Source: Methylobacterium amylolyticum
GTDB taxonomy: Bacteria; Pseudomonadota; Alphaproteobacteria; Rhizobiales; Beijerinckiaceae
Length of the DNA: 64,000 nt
Direction of reading: 5' to 3'
NCBI RefSeq assembly: GCF_030700245.1
Contig: NZ_JAUYZI010000010.1
Span: 1 to 64,000, forward strand
Made by a program: the position numbers and the translations under genes. Below, one piece after another: positions 8,442-18,142 of the stretch (positions within the stretch are counted from its first letter, which is position 1; each line of letters starts with the position of its first letter). The notes under the pieces were generated by a model that worked only from the letters and a program-made list of their open reading frames with translations, ran no database searches and had not been told where the DNA came from.

Positions 8442-9332
8442 TCAGAACGGGCCGCCCGGCCCCTCGTCCCCGCGGGCGAGCCGCAGCAGGTTCCGCCCGT
8501 AGGCGGTCTTGGCGAACATCTCGCCGCGCGCCGCGAGCTGCTCGCGGCCGATGAAGCCCTGGAGGTAGGCGATCTCCTCCAGGCAGGCGACCTGGAGCCC
8601 CTGCCGGTGCTGGAGGGTGCGCACGAACTCGGAAGCCTCCAGCAGGCTGTCGTGCGTGCCGGTGTCGAGCCACGCGTAACCGCGGCCCATGCGCTCGACG
8701 TAGAGCTGGCCGCGTTCGAGATAGGCCTCGTTGACGCTGGTGATCTCCAGTTCGCCCCGGGGCGAGGGCTTCACCGCGGCGGCGATGTCGAGCACCTGAT
8801 TGTCGTAGAAGTACAGGCCGGTCACCGCCCAGGTGGATTCCGGCTTCTGCGGCTTCTCGACGATCTTCGTCGCGCGGCCGGCCTTGTCGAGGCTGACCAC
8901 GCCGTAGGCCTGCGGGTTCTCGACGTGGTAGGCGAACACCGTCGCCCCCTGCTTGCGGGCCGCGGCGCGCTCCAGCAGGTCGCCCATGCCGGCGCCGAAG
9001 AACAGGTTGTCGCCGAGGATCAGCGCCACGTCGTCCTCGCCCACGAAGGAACGCCCGATCACGAAGGCCTGCGCGAGGCCCTCCGGCCGCGGCTGCACCG
9101 CGTAGGAGAACGCCACGCCGAACTGCTCGCCGGTGCCGAACAGGCGCTTGTAGTTGTCGAGGTGCTCGGGGCTGGAGATGATCAGGATCTCCCGGATGCC
9201 GGCGAGCATCAGCACCGACACGGGGTAGTAGATCATCGGCTTGTCGTAGACCGGCAGGAGCTGCTTGTTGATCGACAGCGTGGCCGGGTGCAGGCGGGTG
9301 CCGGAGCCGCCGGCCAGGACGATGCCCTTCAT
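8442..9332 (-). CDS. rfbA: Glucose-1-phosphate thymidylyltransferase
   Basis: A 296-residue enzyme that makes dTDP-glucose from dTTP and glucose-1-phosphate, the first step to dTDP-L-rhamnose. The nucleotide-binding signature [16 protein letters not shown] is at residues 3-18, followed by [26 protein letters not shown] and EKPQKPES, all hallmarks of RmlA. Length is typical. It is the last gene of the rfbC-B-D-A operon and its ATG overlaps the rfbD stop by four bases. Confidence 0.96.
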   Translation of the reverse strand: MKGIVLAGGSGTRLHPATLSINKQLLPVYDKPMIYYPVSVLMLAGIREILIISSPEHLDNYKRLFGTGEQFGVAFSYAVQPRPEGLAQAFVIGRSFVGEDDVALILGDNLFFGAGMGDLLERAAARKQGATVFAYHVENPQAYGVVSLDKAGRATKIVEKPQKPESTWAVTGLYFYDNQVLDIAAAVKPSPRGELEITSVNEAYLERGQLYVERMGRGYAWLDTGTHDSLLEASEFVRTLQHRQGLQVACLEEIAYLQGFIGREQLAARGEMFAKTAYGRNLLRLARGDEGPGGPF

Positions 9333-10231
9333 CGTGAGGTCTCCGCTGCGACGGGCCCGATCAGCCGGTCGAGGATGTCGTCGAGCGCCGCCTCCCAGGA
9401 CCGCGGCGTCAGCCCGTAGGCGTCCGTCAGGCTCGCGGTCGAGAGGCGCGAGTTGGCCGGCCGCCGGGCCGGCGTCGGGTAGGCGCTGGTGGGGATGCCG
9501 TCCACGGGCACGGAGCGGCCGCCGCGGCGGGCGGCGCCCGCCACGATCGCCCGGGCGAAGCCGCACCACGTGGTCGCGCCGGCATTGACGCAGTGGAAGG
9601 TGCCGGTCGGCGCCGCCTCGTCCCCGGCCATCCGGAGCGCCACCGTCGCGAGGGCGGCGGCGAGGTCGGCGGCCGAGGTCGGGCAGCCGTGCTGGTCGTC
9701 GACCACGGTGAGCCTGTCGCGCTCCTGCGAGAGGCGCAGCATCGTCTTGACGAAGTTGCCCCGGTGCGGGCTCACCACCCAGGCGGTGCGCAGGATCGCG
9801 TGGCGCGGGTTGCCGACCCGGACCGCGAGTTCCCCGGCCGCCTTGCTGGCGCCGTAGACGCTCTGCGGGTCGATGGGCTCGTCCGGCTCGTAGGCGCCGT
9901 CCGGCTTCGCGCCGTCGAACACGTAGTCCGTCGAGACGTGCACCAGCGGGATCTTCCTGGCTCTGGTCTCGGCGGCGAGGATCGCGGGGGCGAGCGCGTT
10001 GAGGCGCCACGCCTCCGCGGCCTCGCTCTCGGCCTTGTCGACCGCCGTGTAGGCCGCGGTGTTGATCACCGCGCCGTAGGGGCGCTCGCCGAGCGCGGCG
10101 GCGACCGCCCCGGCGTCGGCGATGTCGAGATCGCCCCGGGACGGCGCGTGGGCGCTCACCCCCGCGGGCCAGGACAGGGCCCGCAGCTCGGTGCCGACCT
10201 GGCCGCCGCCGCCGAGGATCAGGACGTCCAT
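9329..10231 (-). CDS. rfbD: dTDP-4-dehydrorhamnose reductase
   Basis: A 300-residue SDR-fold reductase that completes dTDP-L-rhamnose synthesis using NAD(P)H. It shows the Rossmann motif [12 protein letters not shown] at the N-terminus, STDYVFDG, and the catalytic YGASKAAGE. The ATG at 10231 overlaps the rfbB stop by one base and the end overlaps rfbA by four, so rfbB-D-A are translationally coupled. Confidence 0.95.
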   Translation of the reverse strand: MDVLILGGGGQVGTELRALSWPAGVSAHAPSRGDLDIADAGAVAAALGERPYGAVINTAAYTAVDKAESEAAEAWRLNALAPAILAAETRARKIPLVHVSTDYVFDGAKPDGAYEPDEPIDPQSVYGASKAAGELAVRVGNPRHAILRTAWVVSPHRGNFVKTMLRLSQERDRLTVVDDQHGCPTSAADLAAALATVALRMAGDEAAPTGTFHCVNAGATTWCGFARAIVAGAARRGGRSVPVDGIPTSAYPTPARRPANSRLSTASLTDAYGLTPRSWEAALDDILDRLIGPVAAETSR

Positions 10232-11286
10232 CAGCCGGCCGCCTTCAGCCCGAGGCGCTCGCCCTTGTAGCGGCCCTCGCGGATCGGGCGCCACCACGCC
10301 TCGTTGCCGAGATACCAGCGCACCGTCTCGGTCAGCGCGTCCTCGAAGACCTTCTGCGGCCGCCAGCCGAGCTCGCGCTCGGCCTTGGTGCAGTCGATGG
10401 CGTAGCGCTGGTCGTGGCCCGGCCGGTCGGCGACGAAGGTGATCAGCCGCTCGTGCGGGCCGGCCTCCGGCCGCAGCCGGTCGAAGGCGGCGCAGAGCGC
10501 CTTGACCACGCTGAGGTTGTTGCGCACCGCGCGGCCGCCGAGCAGGTAGGTCTGCCCGATCCGCCCGCGCTCCAGCACGGCGACGAGGCCCTTGGCGTGG
10601 TCCTCCACGTGGATCCAGTCGCGCTCGTTCATCCCGTCGCCGTAGACCGGCAGGTTCCGGCCCTCCAGCGCGTTGAGGATCATCAGCGGGATCAGCTTTT
10701 CCGGGAAGTGGCGCGGGCCGTAATTGTTCGAGCAGTTGGTGACCAGCACCGGCAGGCCGTAGGTCTCGTGCCACGCCCGGGCGAGGTGGTCGGAGGCCGC
10801 CTTCGAGGCCGAGTAGGGCGAGCGCGGGTCGTAGCGGCTGTCCTCGGTGAAGAAGCCGTCCGGCGGCAACGAGCCGTAGACCTCGTCGGTCGACACGTGC
10901 AGGAACCGGAACTCCTTCTTCTCCGCCTCCGGCAGGGCGGCGTGGAGCTCGCGCGCGGCGTCGAGCATGACCTGCGTGCCGATGACGTTGGTGCGCACGA
11001 AGGCGCCCGGATCGGTGATCGAGCGGTCGACGTGGCTCTCGGCGGCCAGATGCATCACCGCCTGCGGCCGGAACTCCGCGAAGGTCCCCCGCACCGCGTC
11101 GCGGTCGCAGATGTCGACCTCGGCGAGGCGGTGGCGGCCGCTGTCCTTCAGCGGCTCCAGCGAGACGGGGTTGGCCGCGTAGGTCAGGGCGTCGAGGGTG
11201 CAGACCTCGTGGCCGAGGTCGCGCACGAGGTGCAGCACCAGCGCAGAGCCGATGAAGCCGCAGCCCCCGGTCACCAGTATCCGCAT
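10231..11286 (-). CDS. rfbB: dTDP-glucose 4,6-dehydratase
   Basis: A 351-residue NAD-dependent dehydratase that converts dTDP-glucose to dTDP-4-keto-6-deoxyglucose. The sequence begins [17 protein letters not shown] (NAD-binding GxxGxxG), then STDEVYGSL with the catalytic Thr-Asp-Glu, and the [11 protein letters not shown]yr/Lys pair. The ATG at 11286 is used because the family begins at MRILVTGG; the frame upstream to 11328 adds non-conserved residues. It lies 111 bases downstream of rfbC in the same direction. Confidence 0.96.
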   Translation of the reverse strand: MRILVTGGCGFIGSALVLHLVRDLGHEVCTLDALTYAANPVSLEPLKDSGRHRLAEVDICDRDAVRGTFAEFRPQAVMHLAAESHVDRSITDPGAFVRTNVIGTQVMLDAARELHAALPEAEKKEFRFLHVSTDEVYGSLPPDGFFTEDSRYDPRSPYSASKAASDHLARAWHETYGLPVLVTNCSNNYGPRHFPEKLIPLMILNALEGRNLPVYGDGMNERDWIHVEDHAKGLVAVLERGRIGQTYLLGGRAVRNNLSVVKALCAAFDRLRPEAGPHERLITFVADRPGHDQRYAIDCTKAERELGWRPQKVFEDALTETVRWYLGNEAWWRPIREGRYKGERLGLKAAG

Positions 11287-11397
11287 CGCGCCAACCCCCT
11301 CAGATCCTCGATGCCGGGCCCCGGCCATCGGTCGGGCGCGCCGACGCGCCGTGACACCGGGCTCAATACCGCTTCGCGTGACGAAAATGCGGCCCGG

Positions 11398-11949
11398 TCA
11401 GAATTGCGGCCCGATCTCGGAGAGCAGCGGCGCGCGCCGGTCCTTGTCGGACAGGATCGCCTCGCCCTCCGCGACCGGCCAGTCGATGCCGATCCCGGGA
11501 TCGTCCCAGCGGATCGCCCGGTCGTGGGCCGGGCTGTAATAGGCGTCGACCTTGTAGGCGACCATCACGTCGGGGGTCAGGGTGCAGAAGCCGTGGGCGA
11601 AGCCGTGCGGGATCAGCAGTTGCTCGCCGCCCTCCGCGTCGAGCCGCACGGCGACGTGCTGCCCGTAGGTCGGCGAGTCCCGCCGGATGTCGACCGCCAC
11701 GTCGAGGATCGCCCCCTGGAGCACGCGGATCAGCTTGGCCTGGGCCTGCGGGGCGATCTGGAAGTGCAGGCCGCGGATCGTGCCCTGCGGGGCGGAGAAG
11801 GACTGGTTGTCCTGCACGAAGCTCGTGGTGATGCCCGCCCGCTCCAGCACGTCGGCCCGGTAGGTCTCGGAGAACCAGCCGCGCGCGTCGCCCAGGCGCT
11901 TCGGCACGAGGCGCTTGACCGCCGGGATCCGCGTATCGATCACGTCCAT
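11398..11949 (-). CDS. rfbC: dTDP-4-dehydrorhamnose 3,5-epimerase
   Basis: A 183-residue cupin-fold epimerase of normal RmlC length, with FVQDNQSFSAPQGTIRGLHFQ, the LIPHGFAHGF motif with its catalytic and structural histidines, and YKVDAYYSPAHDRAIRWDDP. It inverts C3 and C5 of dTDP-4-keto-6-deoxyglucose. It is the first gene of the four-gene rhamnose operon. The ATG at 11949 matches the family start; the open frame to 12030 does not. Confidence 0.95.
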   Translation of the reverse strand: MDVIDTRIPAVKRLVPKRLGDARGWFSETYRADVLERAGITTSFVQDNQSFSAPQGTIRGLHFQIAPQAQAKLIRVLQGAILDVAVDIRRDSPTYGQHVAVRLDAEGGEQLLIPHGFAHGFCTLTPDVMVAYKVDAYYSPAHDRAIRWDDPGIGIDWPVAEGEAILSDKDRRAPLLSEIGPQF

Positions 11950-12065
11950 GGGCGACCTCGGGTTGGTCCCGCGCGGAGCGGGAACCGACAGGATGGCCCG
12001 GGGCTTCCGGTCAATCGCCGCCCGTGTCAAGCCGCGGGACGGGCTGTTCGAGGGGCGTGACGAGG

Positions 12066-12992
12066 ATGGAACCCGCGCCCCGCGCCGCCGTCGAGGGCCT
12101 GCTGCGCGCGCACCTCGCCGATCCCGCCAGCGCCTGGAGCCTCGGCGTCTACGGGGCGGTCGCGGCGTTCGCGCGCGGCCCGGACGAGCCGGGCGTGCCC
12201 CTCGAAGACGGCCGCCTCGGGCTCGCCACCGCCCGCGGCGCCCTCGCGCTCACACCGGACGTGACGCCCTTCGCCTACGAGACCGGCTTCACCGGCGGCT
12301 GGAGCCAGGCGGTCGCCCTGTGCCTGCCGGCGGCGGCCTGCGCGAGGGCGGGGCGGAGCGTGGTCACCGAACTCGGGCCCGACGCCGAGGCCGCGCGGCC
12401 GCAGGAGCGGGACGCGATCCTGTTCGATCTCGGCCTCGGGCTCGGGGCGGTCGACGCCTGCCTGCGCAGCCGCGATCCCGGCGTCCTCACGCGGCTGCGC
12501 GCCGCCTGCGGGCGGCCGCTCTTCGCCGGGCCCCTGCCCGCGGACCTGCCGGCGCTGAGCCCGCACCGGGTGTTCCGCGCGCCGGTCGGCCGGATCGAGG
12601 TGTTCACCCCGATCCCGTCGCCGGGTGGGCGCACCCCGGACGGACCGCACACCCACGTCCTGCCCCGGCTGCTGCGGTCCGGGCGGACCCACGCGGCCAC
12701 CGCGCCGATCCCGCCGGGCCTCGTGCCCGTCGCCGCCCTGCACCCGCCCCATCCGTGCCGGGACGCGGGCGGGCGGCCGGCGCCGTTCGACCCCGCGCGC
12801 CACGCCGCCTTCGGCCGCCTGCTGGACGCCTGGGGCGACCCGGCCCTCGTCGCCCTGCGCCGCGCGGTGCTCGCCGGCCGCGCGCCGGAGGCCGTGGCGG
12901 GCCGCTCCGCCCGCTCGGCCGTCCGCGCGGCGCGGGCACAGGTCGCGGCGCGTGGTCTGGCGGCGATGGGCGCGCGGGCGGGCGCGTGCTAG
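12066..12992 (+). CDS. Conserved hypothetical protein upstream of ddl
   Basis: A 308-residue cytosolic protein without signal peptide or membrane segments. Visible features are an N-terminal helical part (VEGLLRAHLADPASAWSLGVYGAVAAF), a central domain containing RPQERDAILFDLGLGLGAVDACLRS, and a motif PDGPHTHVLPRLLRSGRTHA rich in His and Arg at about 195-220. Similar proteins occur in Hyphomicrobiales, and I cannot give a function. The ATG at 12066 is chosen over 12024 for its position after a ggcgtgacgagg stretch. It ends nine bases before ddl, so the two are likely cotranscribed. Confidence 0.7.
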   Translation: MEPAPRAAVEGLLRAHLADPASAWSLGVYGAVAAFARGPDEPGVPLEDGRLGLATARGALALTPDVTPFAYETGFTGGWSQAVALCLPAAACARAGRSVVTELGPDAEAARPQERDAILFDLGLGLGAVDACLRSRDPGVLTRLRAACGRPLFAGPLPADLPALSPHRVFRAPVGRIEVFTPIPSPGGRTPDGPHTHVLPRLLRSGRTHAATAPIPPGLVPVAALHPPHPCRDAGGRPAPFDPARHAAFGRLLDAWGDPALVALRRAVLAGRAPEAVAGRSARSAVRAARAQVAARGLAAMGARAGAC

Positions 12993-13001
12993 AGGGGCCG
13001 C

Positions 13002-14117
13002 ATGACTGACAAGATTCGCGTCGCCGTCCTCTACGGCGGCAGGTCCGGCGAGCACGAGGTGTCGCTGCAATCGGCGGCCTCGGTGATCCGCCACCTCGAC
13101 CGGACCCGGTTCGAGGTGATCCCCGTCAGCATCGACAAGGCCGGCCGCTGGCAGTGGAACGACCTGAGCCTGATCGAGGCGCGGGGCGGCCCGGCGCTGG
13201 CGATCGCCGAGGACGCCCCGGAGATCCGGCTGGCGCCGCGCCCGGGCGGGGAGGGCGGCCTGCTGCCGGTCGCCGGCGGGTCCGGCCCCGGGGCGGTCGA
13301 CGTGGTGTTCCCCGTCCTGCACGGCCCGCTCTGCGAGGACGGCACCGTGCAGGGCCTCCTGGAACTCGCCGAGGTCGCCTATGTCGGGTCGGGGGTGCTG
13401 GCCTCGGCGGTCAGCATGGACAAGGACATCGCCAAGCGGCTGGCCGCGCTCGCCGGCATCCCGGTGGCGCCCTACCACGCGCTGACCCGGCAGGCCTTCG
13501 CCCGCGACCCCGCGGCGGCGGCCGCGCGCGCGCGCGAGGGGCTGACGCTGCCGGTCTTCGTCAAGCCCTGCAACATGGGCTCCAGCGTCGGCGTCCATAA
13601 GGTCAAGGCCTGGGACGCGCTGGAGGCGGCGCTCGCCGACGCCTTCCAGTACGACCTCAAGGTGCTGGTCGAGCAGGGGATCGACGCCCGCGAGATCGAG
13701 GTCGCGGTGCTGGAGGGCGAGCCGCTGCACGTCAGCCTCGCGAGCGAGCTGAACCCGAGCCCGCACCACGATTTCTACTCCTACGAGGCGAAGTACCTCG
13801 ACCCCGACGGCGCCACCGTCGACCTGCCGGCGCGGCTCGAACCGGCCGAGATGGACCGGGTGCGCGGCCTCGCCGCCGAGGCCTTCGCGGCGCTCGAATG
13901 CAGCGGGCTCGCCCGGGTCGACTTCTTCCTCGACCGGCAGGGCGGCGGGTTCTTCTTCAACGAGATCAACACGCTGCCGGGCTTCACGGCGATCAGCATG
14001 TACCCGAAGATGATGGAAGCCTCGGGCGTGCCCTATCCGGCGCTGCTGTCCCGGCTGATCGACCTCGCCCTCGAACGCCACCGGCTGCGCCACGGGCTGA
14101 AGCGGGAGCGGCTGTAG
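13002..14117 (+). CDS. ddl: D-alanine--D-alanine ligase
   Basis: A 371-residue ATP-grasp ligase that joins two D-alanines for peptidoglycan precursors in the cytosol. Motifs are GGRSGEHEVSLQSA (12-25), HGPLCEDGTVQG with His107, the ATP-binding KPCNMGSSVGV near 188, and the Mg-binding NEINTLPGF near 320. Length fits the DdlA subtype. A ribosome site agaggggcc precedes the ATG. It follows the hypothetical gene closely and converges with the monooxygenase gene. It is not in a dcw cluster here, so it may be the second ligase copy of this genome (inference). Confidence 0.95.
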   Translation: MTDKIRVAVLYGGRSGEHEVSLQSAASVIRHLDRTRFEVIPVSIDKAGRWQWNDLSLIEARGGPALAIAEDAPEIRLAPRPGGEGGLLPVAGGSGPGAVDVVFPVLHGPLCEDGTVQGLLELAEVAYVGSGVLASAVSMDKDIAKRLAALAGIPVAPYHALTRQAFARDPAAAAARAREGLTLPVFVKPCNMGSSVGVHKVKAWDALEAALADAFQYDLKVLVEQGIDAREIEVAVLEGEPLHVSLASELNPSPHHDFYSYEAKYLDPDGATVDLPARLEPAEMDRVRGLAAEAFAALECSGLARVDFFLDRQGGGFFFNEINTLPGFTAISMYPKMMEASGVPYPALLSRLIDLALERHRLRHGLKRERL

Positions 14118-14136
14118 CCGGCTCCCTCGGGCGCGG

Positions 14137-14760
14137 TCACGGCCGCACCTGCGCGGGCGGAGCGTCGGGAAAATACTGCGGCGCCTCGCGGCGGTCGCGC
14201 AGGGCGTAGTCGCGGATGACCCGCACCGTGCGGTGGCCCGCCGCCCCCTCGGGCCGGCAGGCGCCCGCCGCCTCCGCGTCGGTCCAGCCGCACAGCCGCA
14301 TCAGGCGGCCGGGGGTGGTCAGGCTCTCGAAGAGATCCTGAGCGATGAGGCCCGGGGCCTCCGGATCCGGCCCGGGCGCGCCCTCCCACACGGTCAGGGT
14401 GCAGGCTTTCGCCGCGCCGGCCTCGGTGGCGTCGAAGCGCTGCTGGGGGAGGGCGCCGGGGGGCAGGTTCTCGTCCGCCGTCACCTCGCCGACCCGCAGT
14501 CGGTAATCGGCGAACACCTCGGCGCGGCCCCGCCCCTGGACGAGGTGGTGGCCGGCATGCGTGCGCCAGCGGATCACCGCCTTCTCGTCGCGCCACGTCG
14601 AGTGGGACAGGACCCAGCCCGGCCGGGTCCGGCTCGCGAAGCGCTCGTTGTCGAGGAAGCCGTCGATGCCCTCCAGTTCGGGCCGCAGCGCCCGCGCGTG
14701 CCCGAGGTAGGCGTCCCGCTGCCCCTGCGCGGGGCAGACTTCGAAGATGACGGAGAACAT
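14137..14760 (-). CDS. Antibiotic-biosynthesis-monooxygenase-domain protein
   Basis: A 207-residue protein with an N-terminal ABM (dimeric alpha/beta barrel) domain: MFSVIFEVCPAQGQRDAYLGHARALRPELEGIDGF, then WVLSHSTWRDEKAVIRWRTHAGHH. ABM proteins include heme-degrading and quinol monooxygenases. The C-terminal half (110-207) forms a second, less conserved part with LTVWEGAPGP and DLFESLTTPGRLMRLCGW, suggesting a duplicated barrel. It is transcribed divergently from an ArsR regulator across a 121-base gap with a perfect palindrome, so it is the probable regulated target. The substrate is not evident. Confidence 0.8.
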   Translation of the reverse strand: MFSVIFEVCPAQGQRDAYLGHARALRPELEGIDGFLDNERFASRTRPGWVLSHSTWRDEKAVIRWRTHAGHHLVQGRGRAEVFADYRLRVGEVTADENLPPGALPQQRFDATEAGAAKACTLTVWEGAPGPDPEAPGLIAQDLFESLTTPGRLMRLCGWTDAEAAGACRPEGAAGHRTVRVIRDYALRDRREAPQYFPDAPPAQVRP

Positions 14761-14817
14761 GGCGCGACCCTCCCGCCCCCGGAGAGTGGCGCCGCGCGGA
14801 CCTCCCGTCGAGGCGGG

Positions 14818-14841
14818 ACGCTTCGGCCGCGGCCGAAGCGT
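14818..14841. promoter_or_regulatory. Perfect 24-bp palindrome, probable ArsR operator
   Basis: Bases 14818-14829 (acgcttcggccg) are the exact reverse complement of 14830-14841. It lies in the divergent gap, 40 bases before the ArsR start and 57 bases before the monooxygenase start, where a dimeric winged-helix repressor would cover both promoters. Confidence 0.7.
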
Positions 14842-14881
14842 TCGTGCGCGGATCCCCGGCGGCCGGTGTTACCCTCGCTTC

Positions 14882-15574
14882 ATGGAACGGACCTTCGAAC
14901 GGCACGGGCACGGGCTCGCGCGCACCGCCGCCCTGGTCGGGGACCCGGCGCGGGCGAACATGCTCGCCGCCCTCCTCGACGGGCGGGCGCTCACCGCCAC
15001 GGAACTCGCCTTCGCCGCGGGGGTGAGCCCGGCCACCGCCAGCGGCCACCTCGCCAAGCTCGTCGAGGGCCGCCTGCTCGGGCTCGCGCGCCAGGGGCGC
15101 CACCGCTACTTCCGCCTCGCCGGGCCGGAGGTGGGCCGCCTGCTGGAGAGCCTGCTGGTGGTGGCGGACGCGCCACCGCCGCGCCGCGCCGGGCCCCGCC
15201 TCGGGCCGGACCTGCGCGCCGCCCGGACCTGCTACGACCACCTCGCCGGCCGTCTGGGGGTGGCGCTCGCCGACGCGCTGGCGGAGCGCGGCGCGGTGCG
15301 GCTCGGCGAGGACGGCGGCGCGGTCACTCCGTCCGGGGCGGCGCTGCTCGCCGGGTTCGGGATCGACGGGCGGGCGCCGGGCCGCCGGCCGTACTGCCGG
15401 CCCTGCCTCGACTGGAGCGAGCGGCGGCCGCACCTCGCCGGCGCGCTCGGCGCGGCGCTGTGCACCCGCTGCCTCGATCTCGGCTGGATCGCCCGCGTGC
15501 CCGACAGCCGGGCGGTGCAGGTCACCGAGACCGGCCAGCTCGGCTTCTTCGAGACGTTCGGCGTGCGCGCCTGA
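14882..15574 (+). CDS. ArsR-family transcriptional regulator with C-terminal cysteine pairs
   Basis: A 230-residue regulator, longer than classical ArsR proteins of about 100. The winged helix spans about 8-85 (LVGDPARANMLAALLDG, then recognition helix SPATASGHLAKLVEGRLLGL and wing RQGRHRYFRL). The C-terminal half carries RPYCRPCLDWSERRPHLAGALGAAL with Cys172 and Cys175, and a second pair Cys194 and Cys197 (CTRC). The paired CxxC motifs suggest metal or thiol/redox sensing (inference), although this long ArsR subgroup is usually unassigned. It probably represses itself and the divergent monooxygenase through the palindrome at 14818-14841. The ATG at 14882 is preferred over 14747 because the HTH homology starts just after it. 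Confidence 0.88.
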   Translation: MERTFERHGHGLARTAALVGDPARANMLAALLDGRALTATELAFAAGVSPATASGHLAKLVEGRLLGLARQGRHRYFRLAGPEVGRLLESLLVVADAPPPRRAGPRLGPDLRAARTCYDHLAGRLGVALADALAERGAVRLGEDGGAVTPSGAALLAGFGIDGRAPGRRPYCRPCLDWSERRPHLAGALGAALCTRCLDLGWIARVPDSRAVQVTETGQLGFFETFGVRA

Positions 15575-15649
15575 AAACGGGGTCTCGAACGGGCGGCGCC
15601 CCAGCCCTGCGGGAACCCTGAGGGTCCGGGCCGATCGCGCGGGCCCGGC

Positions 15650-17965
15650 TCAGGCCGCGGTGCGGGTCTCGCCGCGCCAGCCGTTACCGTCCCCGGTCCG
15701 CGCAGCGATCCGCCGGAGCCCCTCCGCGGTCGGCGCGGGCAGGCGCACCAGCACCACCGTGCCGGCGTTCTCCTCGGAGCGGATGCGCAGGCGGCCGCCG
15801 TGCAATTCGGCCATGGAGCGGGCGATGGCGAGCCCGAGCCCGGAGCCCTTGTGGCTGCGGGTCATCTGGGTCTCGACCTGGGTGAACGGCCGGCCGAGGC
15901 GGGGCAGGGCCTGGCGCGGGATGCCGATGCCGCTGTCGGCGACGAACAGGTGGACGCTCTCGCCCGCCCGCCGCGCCCGCACGGCGATGCGCCCCTGCGC
16001 CGGGGTGAACTTCACCGCGTTCTGGAGCAGGTTGACGAGGATCTGCTGCACCGCGCGCTCGTCGGCCAGGAGTTCGACGCCCGGGTCGACATCGACCGCG
16101 ACCGCGATGCCCTTGGCCCGCGCCGCCTCGGACACGAGCTTGAGGGCGCCCGCCACCGCGTTCTGGACGACGATCGGGCGCGGGCTGAGCCGGACGCGCC
16201 GCGCTTCGAGCCGGGCCATGTCGAGGATGTCGTCGATCATCGTGAGCAGGTAGGCGCCGCTCTCGCGGATGTCGCGGCAATACTCGGCGTAGCGCGGGGT
16301 GCCGAGCGGCCCCAGCACCTCGTTCTCCATCACGTCGGCGAAGCCGATGATGGCGTTGAGCGGGGTGCGCAGCTCGTGGCTCATGTTGGCCAGGAACTCG
16401 GATTTCGACTGGTTGGCGGATTCGGCCGCCGCCTTCTGGTCGAGGTAGCGCTCGGCGAGGTCGGCGAGCTGCTGCGTCTGCAATTCCAGGGTGCGCCGGG
16501 AGCGCTTGAGGTCCTTGACCGTCTCGATCAGCTCCCGCTCCGAGGCGACGAGCTGCTCCTGGTGGCGCTTGAGGCTGGTGATGTCGGTGCCGACCGAGAC
16601 GTAGCCGCCGTCCTTGGTGCGCCGCTCGCTGATCTGGAGCCAGCGGCCGTCGGCGAGTTCCGCCTCGAAGGTCCGCGCGGTGGCCGCCCCGGTCTCCGGC
16701 GACTCGCGCCGGATCTGCGGCAGCACGCCCCGGCCCATCACGTCGACGTAGCGCCGGCCGGACTGCGCGTCCTCGGAACTCAGCGCGTGGAGGCGGCGGA
16801 ACTTCGAGTTGCACAGCACCAGCCGGTTGCCCTGGTCCCAGAGCACGAATGCCTCGGAGATCGCCTCGACCGCGTCGCGCAGGCGCATGTCGGCGGCGGC
16901 GCTGGTCTCCTCCAGGGCGCGCTGCTCGGTGATGTCGACGGCGAGCCCGACGAGATGGCGGCCGCCGTCGAGCCCGTCCGGCACCACCTCGGCGCGGGTG
17001 CGCAGCCAGAGATAGGATCCGTCGGCGCCGCGCACGCGGAACGCGTGGTCGATGCAGGTCTGGTTGGCGGCCAAGCCCCGGGCGAGGCTGTAGAGGTCGC
17101 CGTCGTCGGGATGGACCAGGGCGTTCACCGCCCCGAAGGAGAGGTACGCGTTCTGCCGCCGGTAGCCAAGCAGGGCGTACATCGAGTCCGACCAGTAGAT
17201 GCGCCCGCGGGCGATGTCCCAGTCCCACAGGCCGCAGGCGCCCCGGCGCAGGGCCGTCTCCAGGCGCAAGCGGATCTGCTCGCAGGCCCGGTCGGCGTTG
17301 GCCGCCTGACGGCTCTGGAGCCCGTAGGCGAGGCCGACCCCGACGATCACCAGCGCCGCCGCGCCGACGAGCACGATCTGGTCGCGGGTCCGGGCGTTCC
17401 AGCCCCGCATCAGCGGGTCGAGGGGCTGCAGCACCGCGACCTGGCCGTTGCCGCCGGGCAGGCCGTGCATCGCCGCCAGGACCCGCTCGCCGCCGGGCAG
17501 GTCGAGGGTCATCGCCCCGGCGCGCTCGCCGAGGCCGGACAGCGCCTCGCTCTCGCCGAGCACGTCCGCCAGGGTCGCCCCCGCGGGCAGGCTCGGATGG
17601 GCGGCGGCGACGCGCGCGTCCGGCGCGACGAGCAGCAGGCGGCGGCCGGGACTGTGGGTGCTGTCGGGCAACAGCCTCCGCAGGGCGGCCTCGTCGGCCT
17701 CGGCCGGGAGCGCCCGCGCGGCGAGGCGGGCGAAGCTCTCGACTTCGGCCGCGGCCCCGCCGAGGATCTCGGCCCGCTGGCCGCGGATGTGCAGGGTGGC
17801 GAGCCCGACGAGGCAGGCCAGGAACACGGACAGGATGCCCGGTACCGCGTAGCGCAGCCAGCGCTCCGCCTGACCGAGCCGCGGATCCCGGCCCCGCGCC
17901 GGCCACGAGGCGGCCAGACTCGAATCCGCACGCGCGGAGAGGGAAGCGGAACCCGCCTCCGGCAT
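15650..17965 (-). CDS. PAS-domain sensor histidine kinase, PleC/DivJ-like
   Basis: A 771-residue membrane kinase. Transmembrane segments at about 38-60 and 195-216 bracket a periplasmic sensor region. Two PAS domains follow (about 235-350 and 360-465), a coiled coil (465-520), the HisKA H-box [19 protein letters not shown] with phospho-acceptor His530, then an HATPase with [18 protein letters not shown] and [12 protein letters not shown]. The linker and H-box region ([37 protein letters not shown]) closely follow alphaproteobacterial PleC/DivJ-type kinases that act on DivK/PleD. There is no receiver domain. The upstream 100 bases contain several GANTC sites, and no response regulator lies adjacent. 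Confidence 0.9.
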   Translation of the reverse strand: MPEAGSASLSARADSSLAASWPARGRDPRLGQAERWLRYAVPGILSVFLACLVGLATLHIRGQRAEILGGAAAEVESFARLAARALPAEADEAALRRLLPDSTHSPGRRLLLVAPDARVAAAHPSLPAGATLADVLGESEALSGLGERAGAMTLDLPGGERVLAAMHGLPGGNGQVAVLQPLDPLMRGWNARTRDQIVLVGAAALVIVGVGLAYGLQSRQAANADRACEQIRLRLETALRRGACGLWDWDIARGRIYWSDSMYALLGYRRQNAYLSFGAVNALVHPDDGDLYSLARGLAANQTCIDHAFRVRGADGSYLWLRTRAEVVPDGLDGGRHLVGLAVDITEQRALEETSAAADMRLRDAVEAISEAFVLWDQGNRLVLCNSKFRRLHALSSEDAQSGRRYVDVMGRGVLPQIRRESPETGAATARTFEAELADGRWLQISERRTKDGGYVSVGTDITSLKRHQEQLVASERELIETVKDLKRSRRTLELQTQQLADLAERYLDQKAAAESANQSKSEFLANMSHELRTPLNAIIGFADVMENEVLGPLGTPRYAEYCRDIRESGAYLLTMIDDILDMARLEARRVRLSPRPIVVQNAVAGALKLVSEAARAKGIAVAVDVDPGVELLADERAVQQILVNLLQNAVKFTPAQGRIAVRARRAGESVHLFVADSGIGIPRQALPRLGRPFTQVETQMTRSHKGSGLGLAIARSMAELHGGRLRIRSEENAGTVVLVRLPAPTAEGLRRIAARTGDGNGWRGETRTAA

Positions 17966-18022
17966 GTCGGACCTCGCCGTGGGAGAATCGATCGGTGGGA
18001 GGCGCCGCCCGCCCTCCGAATC
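17917..18022. promoter_or_regulatory. Cluster of four GANTC (CcrM) sites around the PleC-like start
   Basis: GANTC occurs at 17917-17921, 17922-17926, 17984-17988 and 18018-18022, spanning the kinase start codon and its upstream DNA. GANTC is the CcrM methylation target in alphaproteobacteria and can tie transcription to the cell cycle. A short palindrome ttgaattcaa sits at 18026-18035. Confidence 0.35.
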
Positions 18023-18142
18023 TGATTGAATTCAACCACCCCGGGCGGGTGCTTGTCCACGGGTTTTTTACCCTGCGCGGTTAACGGCGATCGGGTGTGG
18101 TACCCCGATCGGAGGCATCCTTTTCAGTGATGTACCAGAGAC

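Noticed and set aside
18026..18112. Hairpin-like sequences before pepN end and ttgaattcaa considered as terminator or CtrA box
   Set aside because: No T run after the stems and no TTAA-N7-TTAA spacing, so neither assignment is supported.
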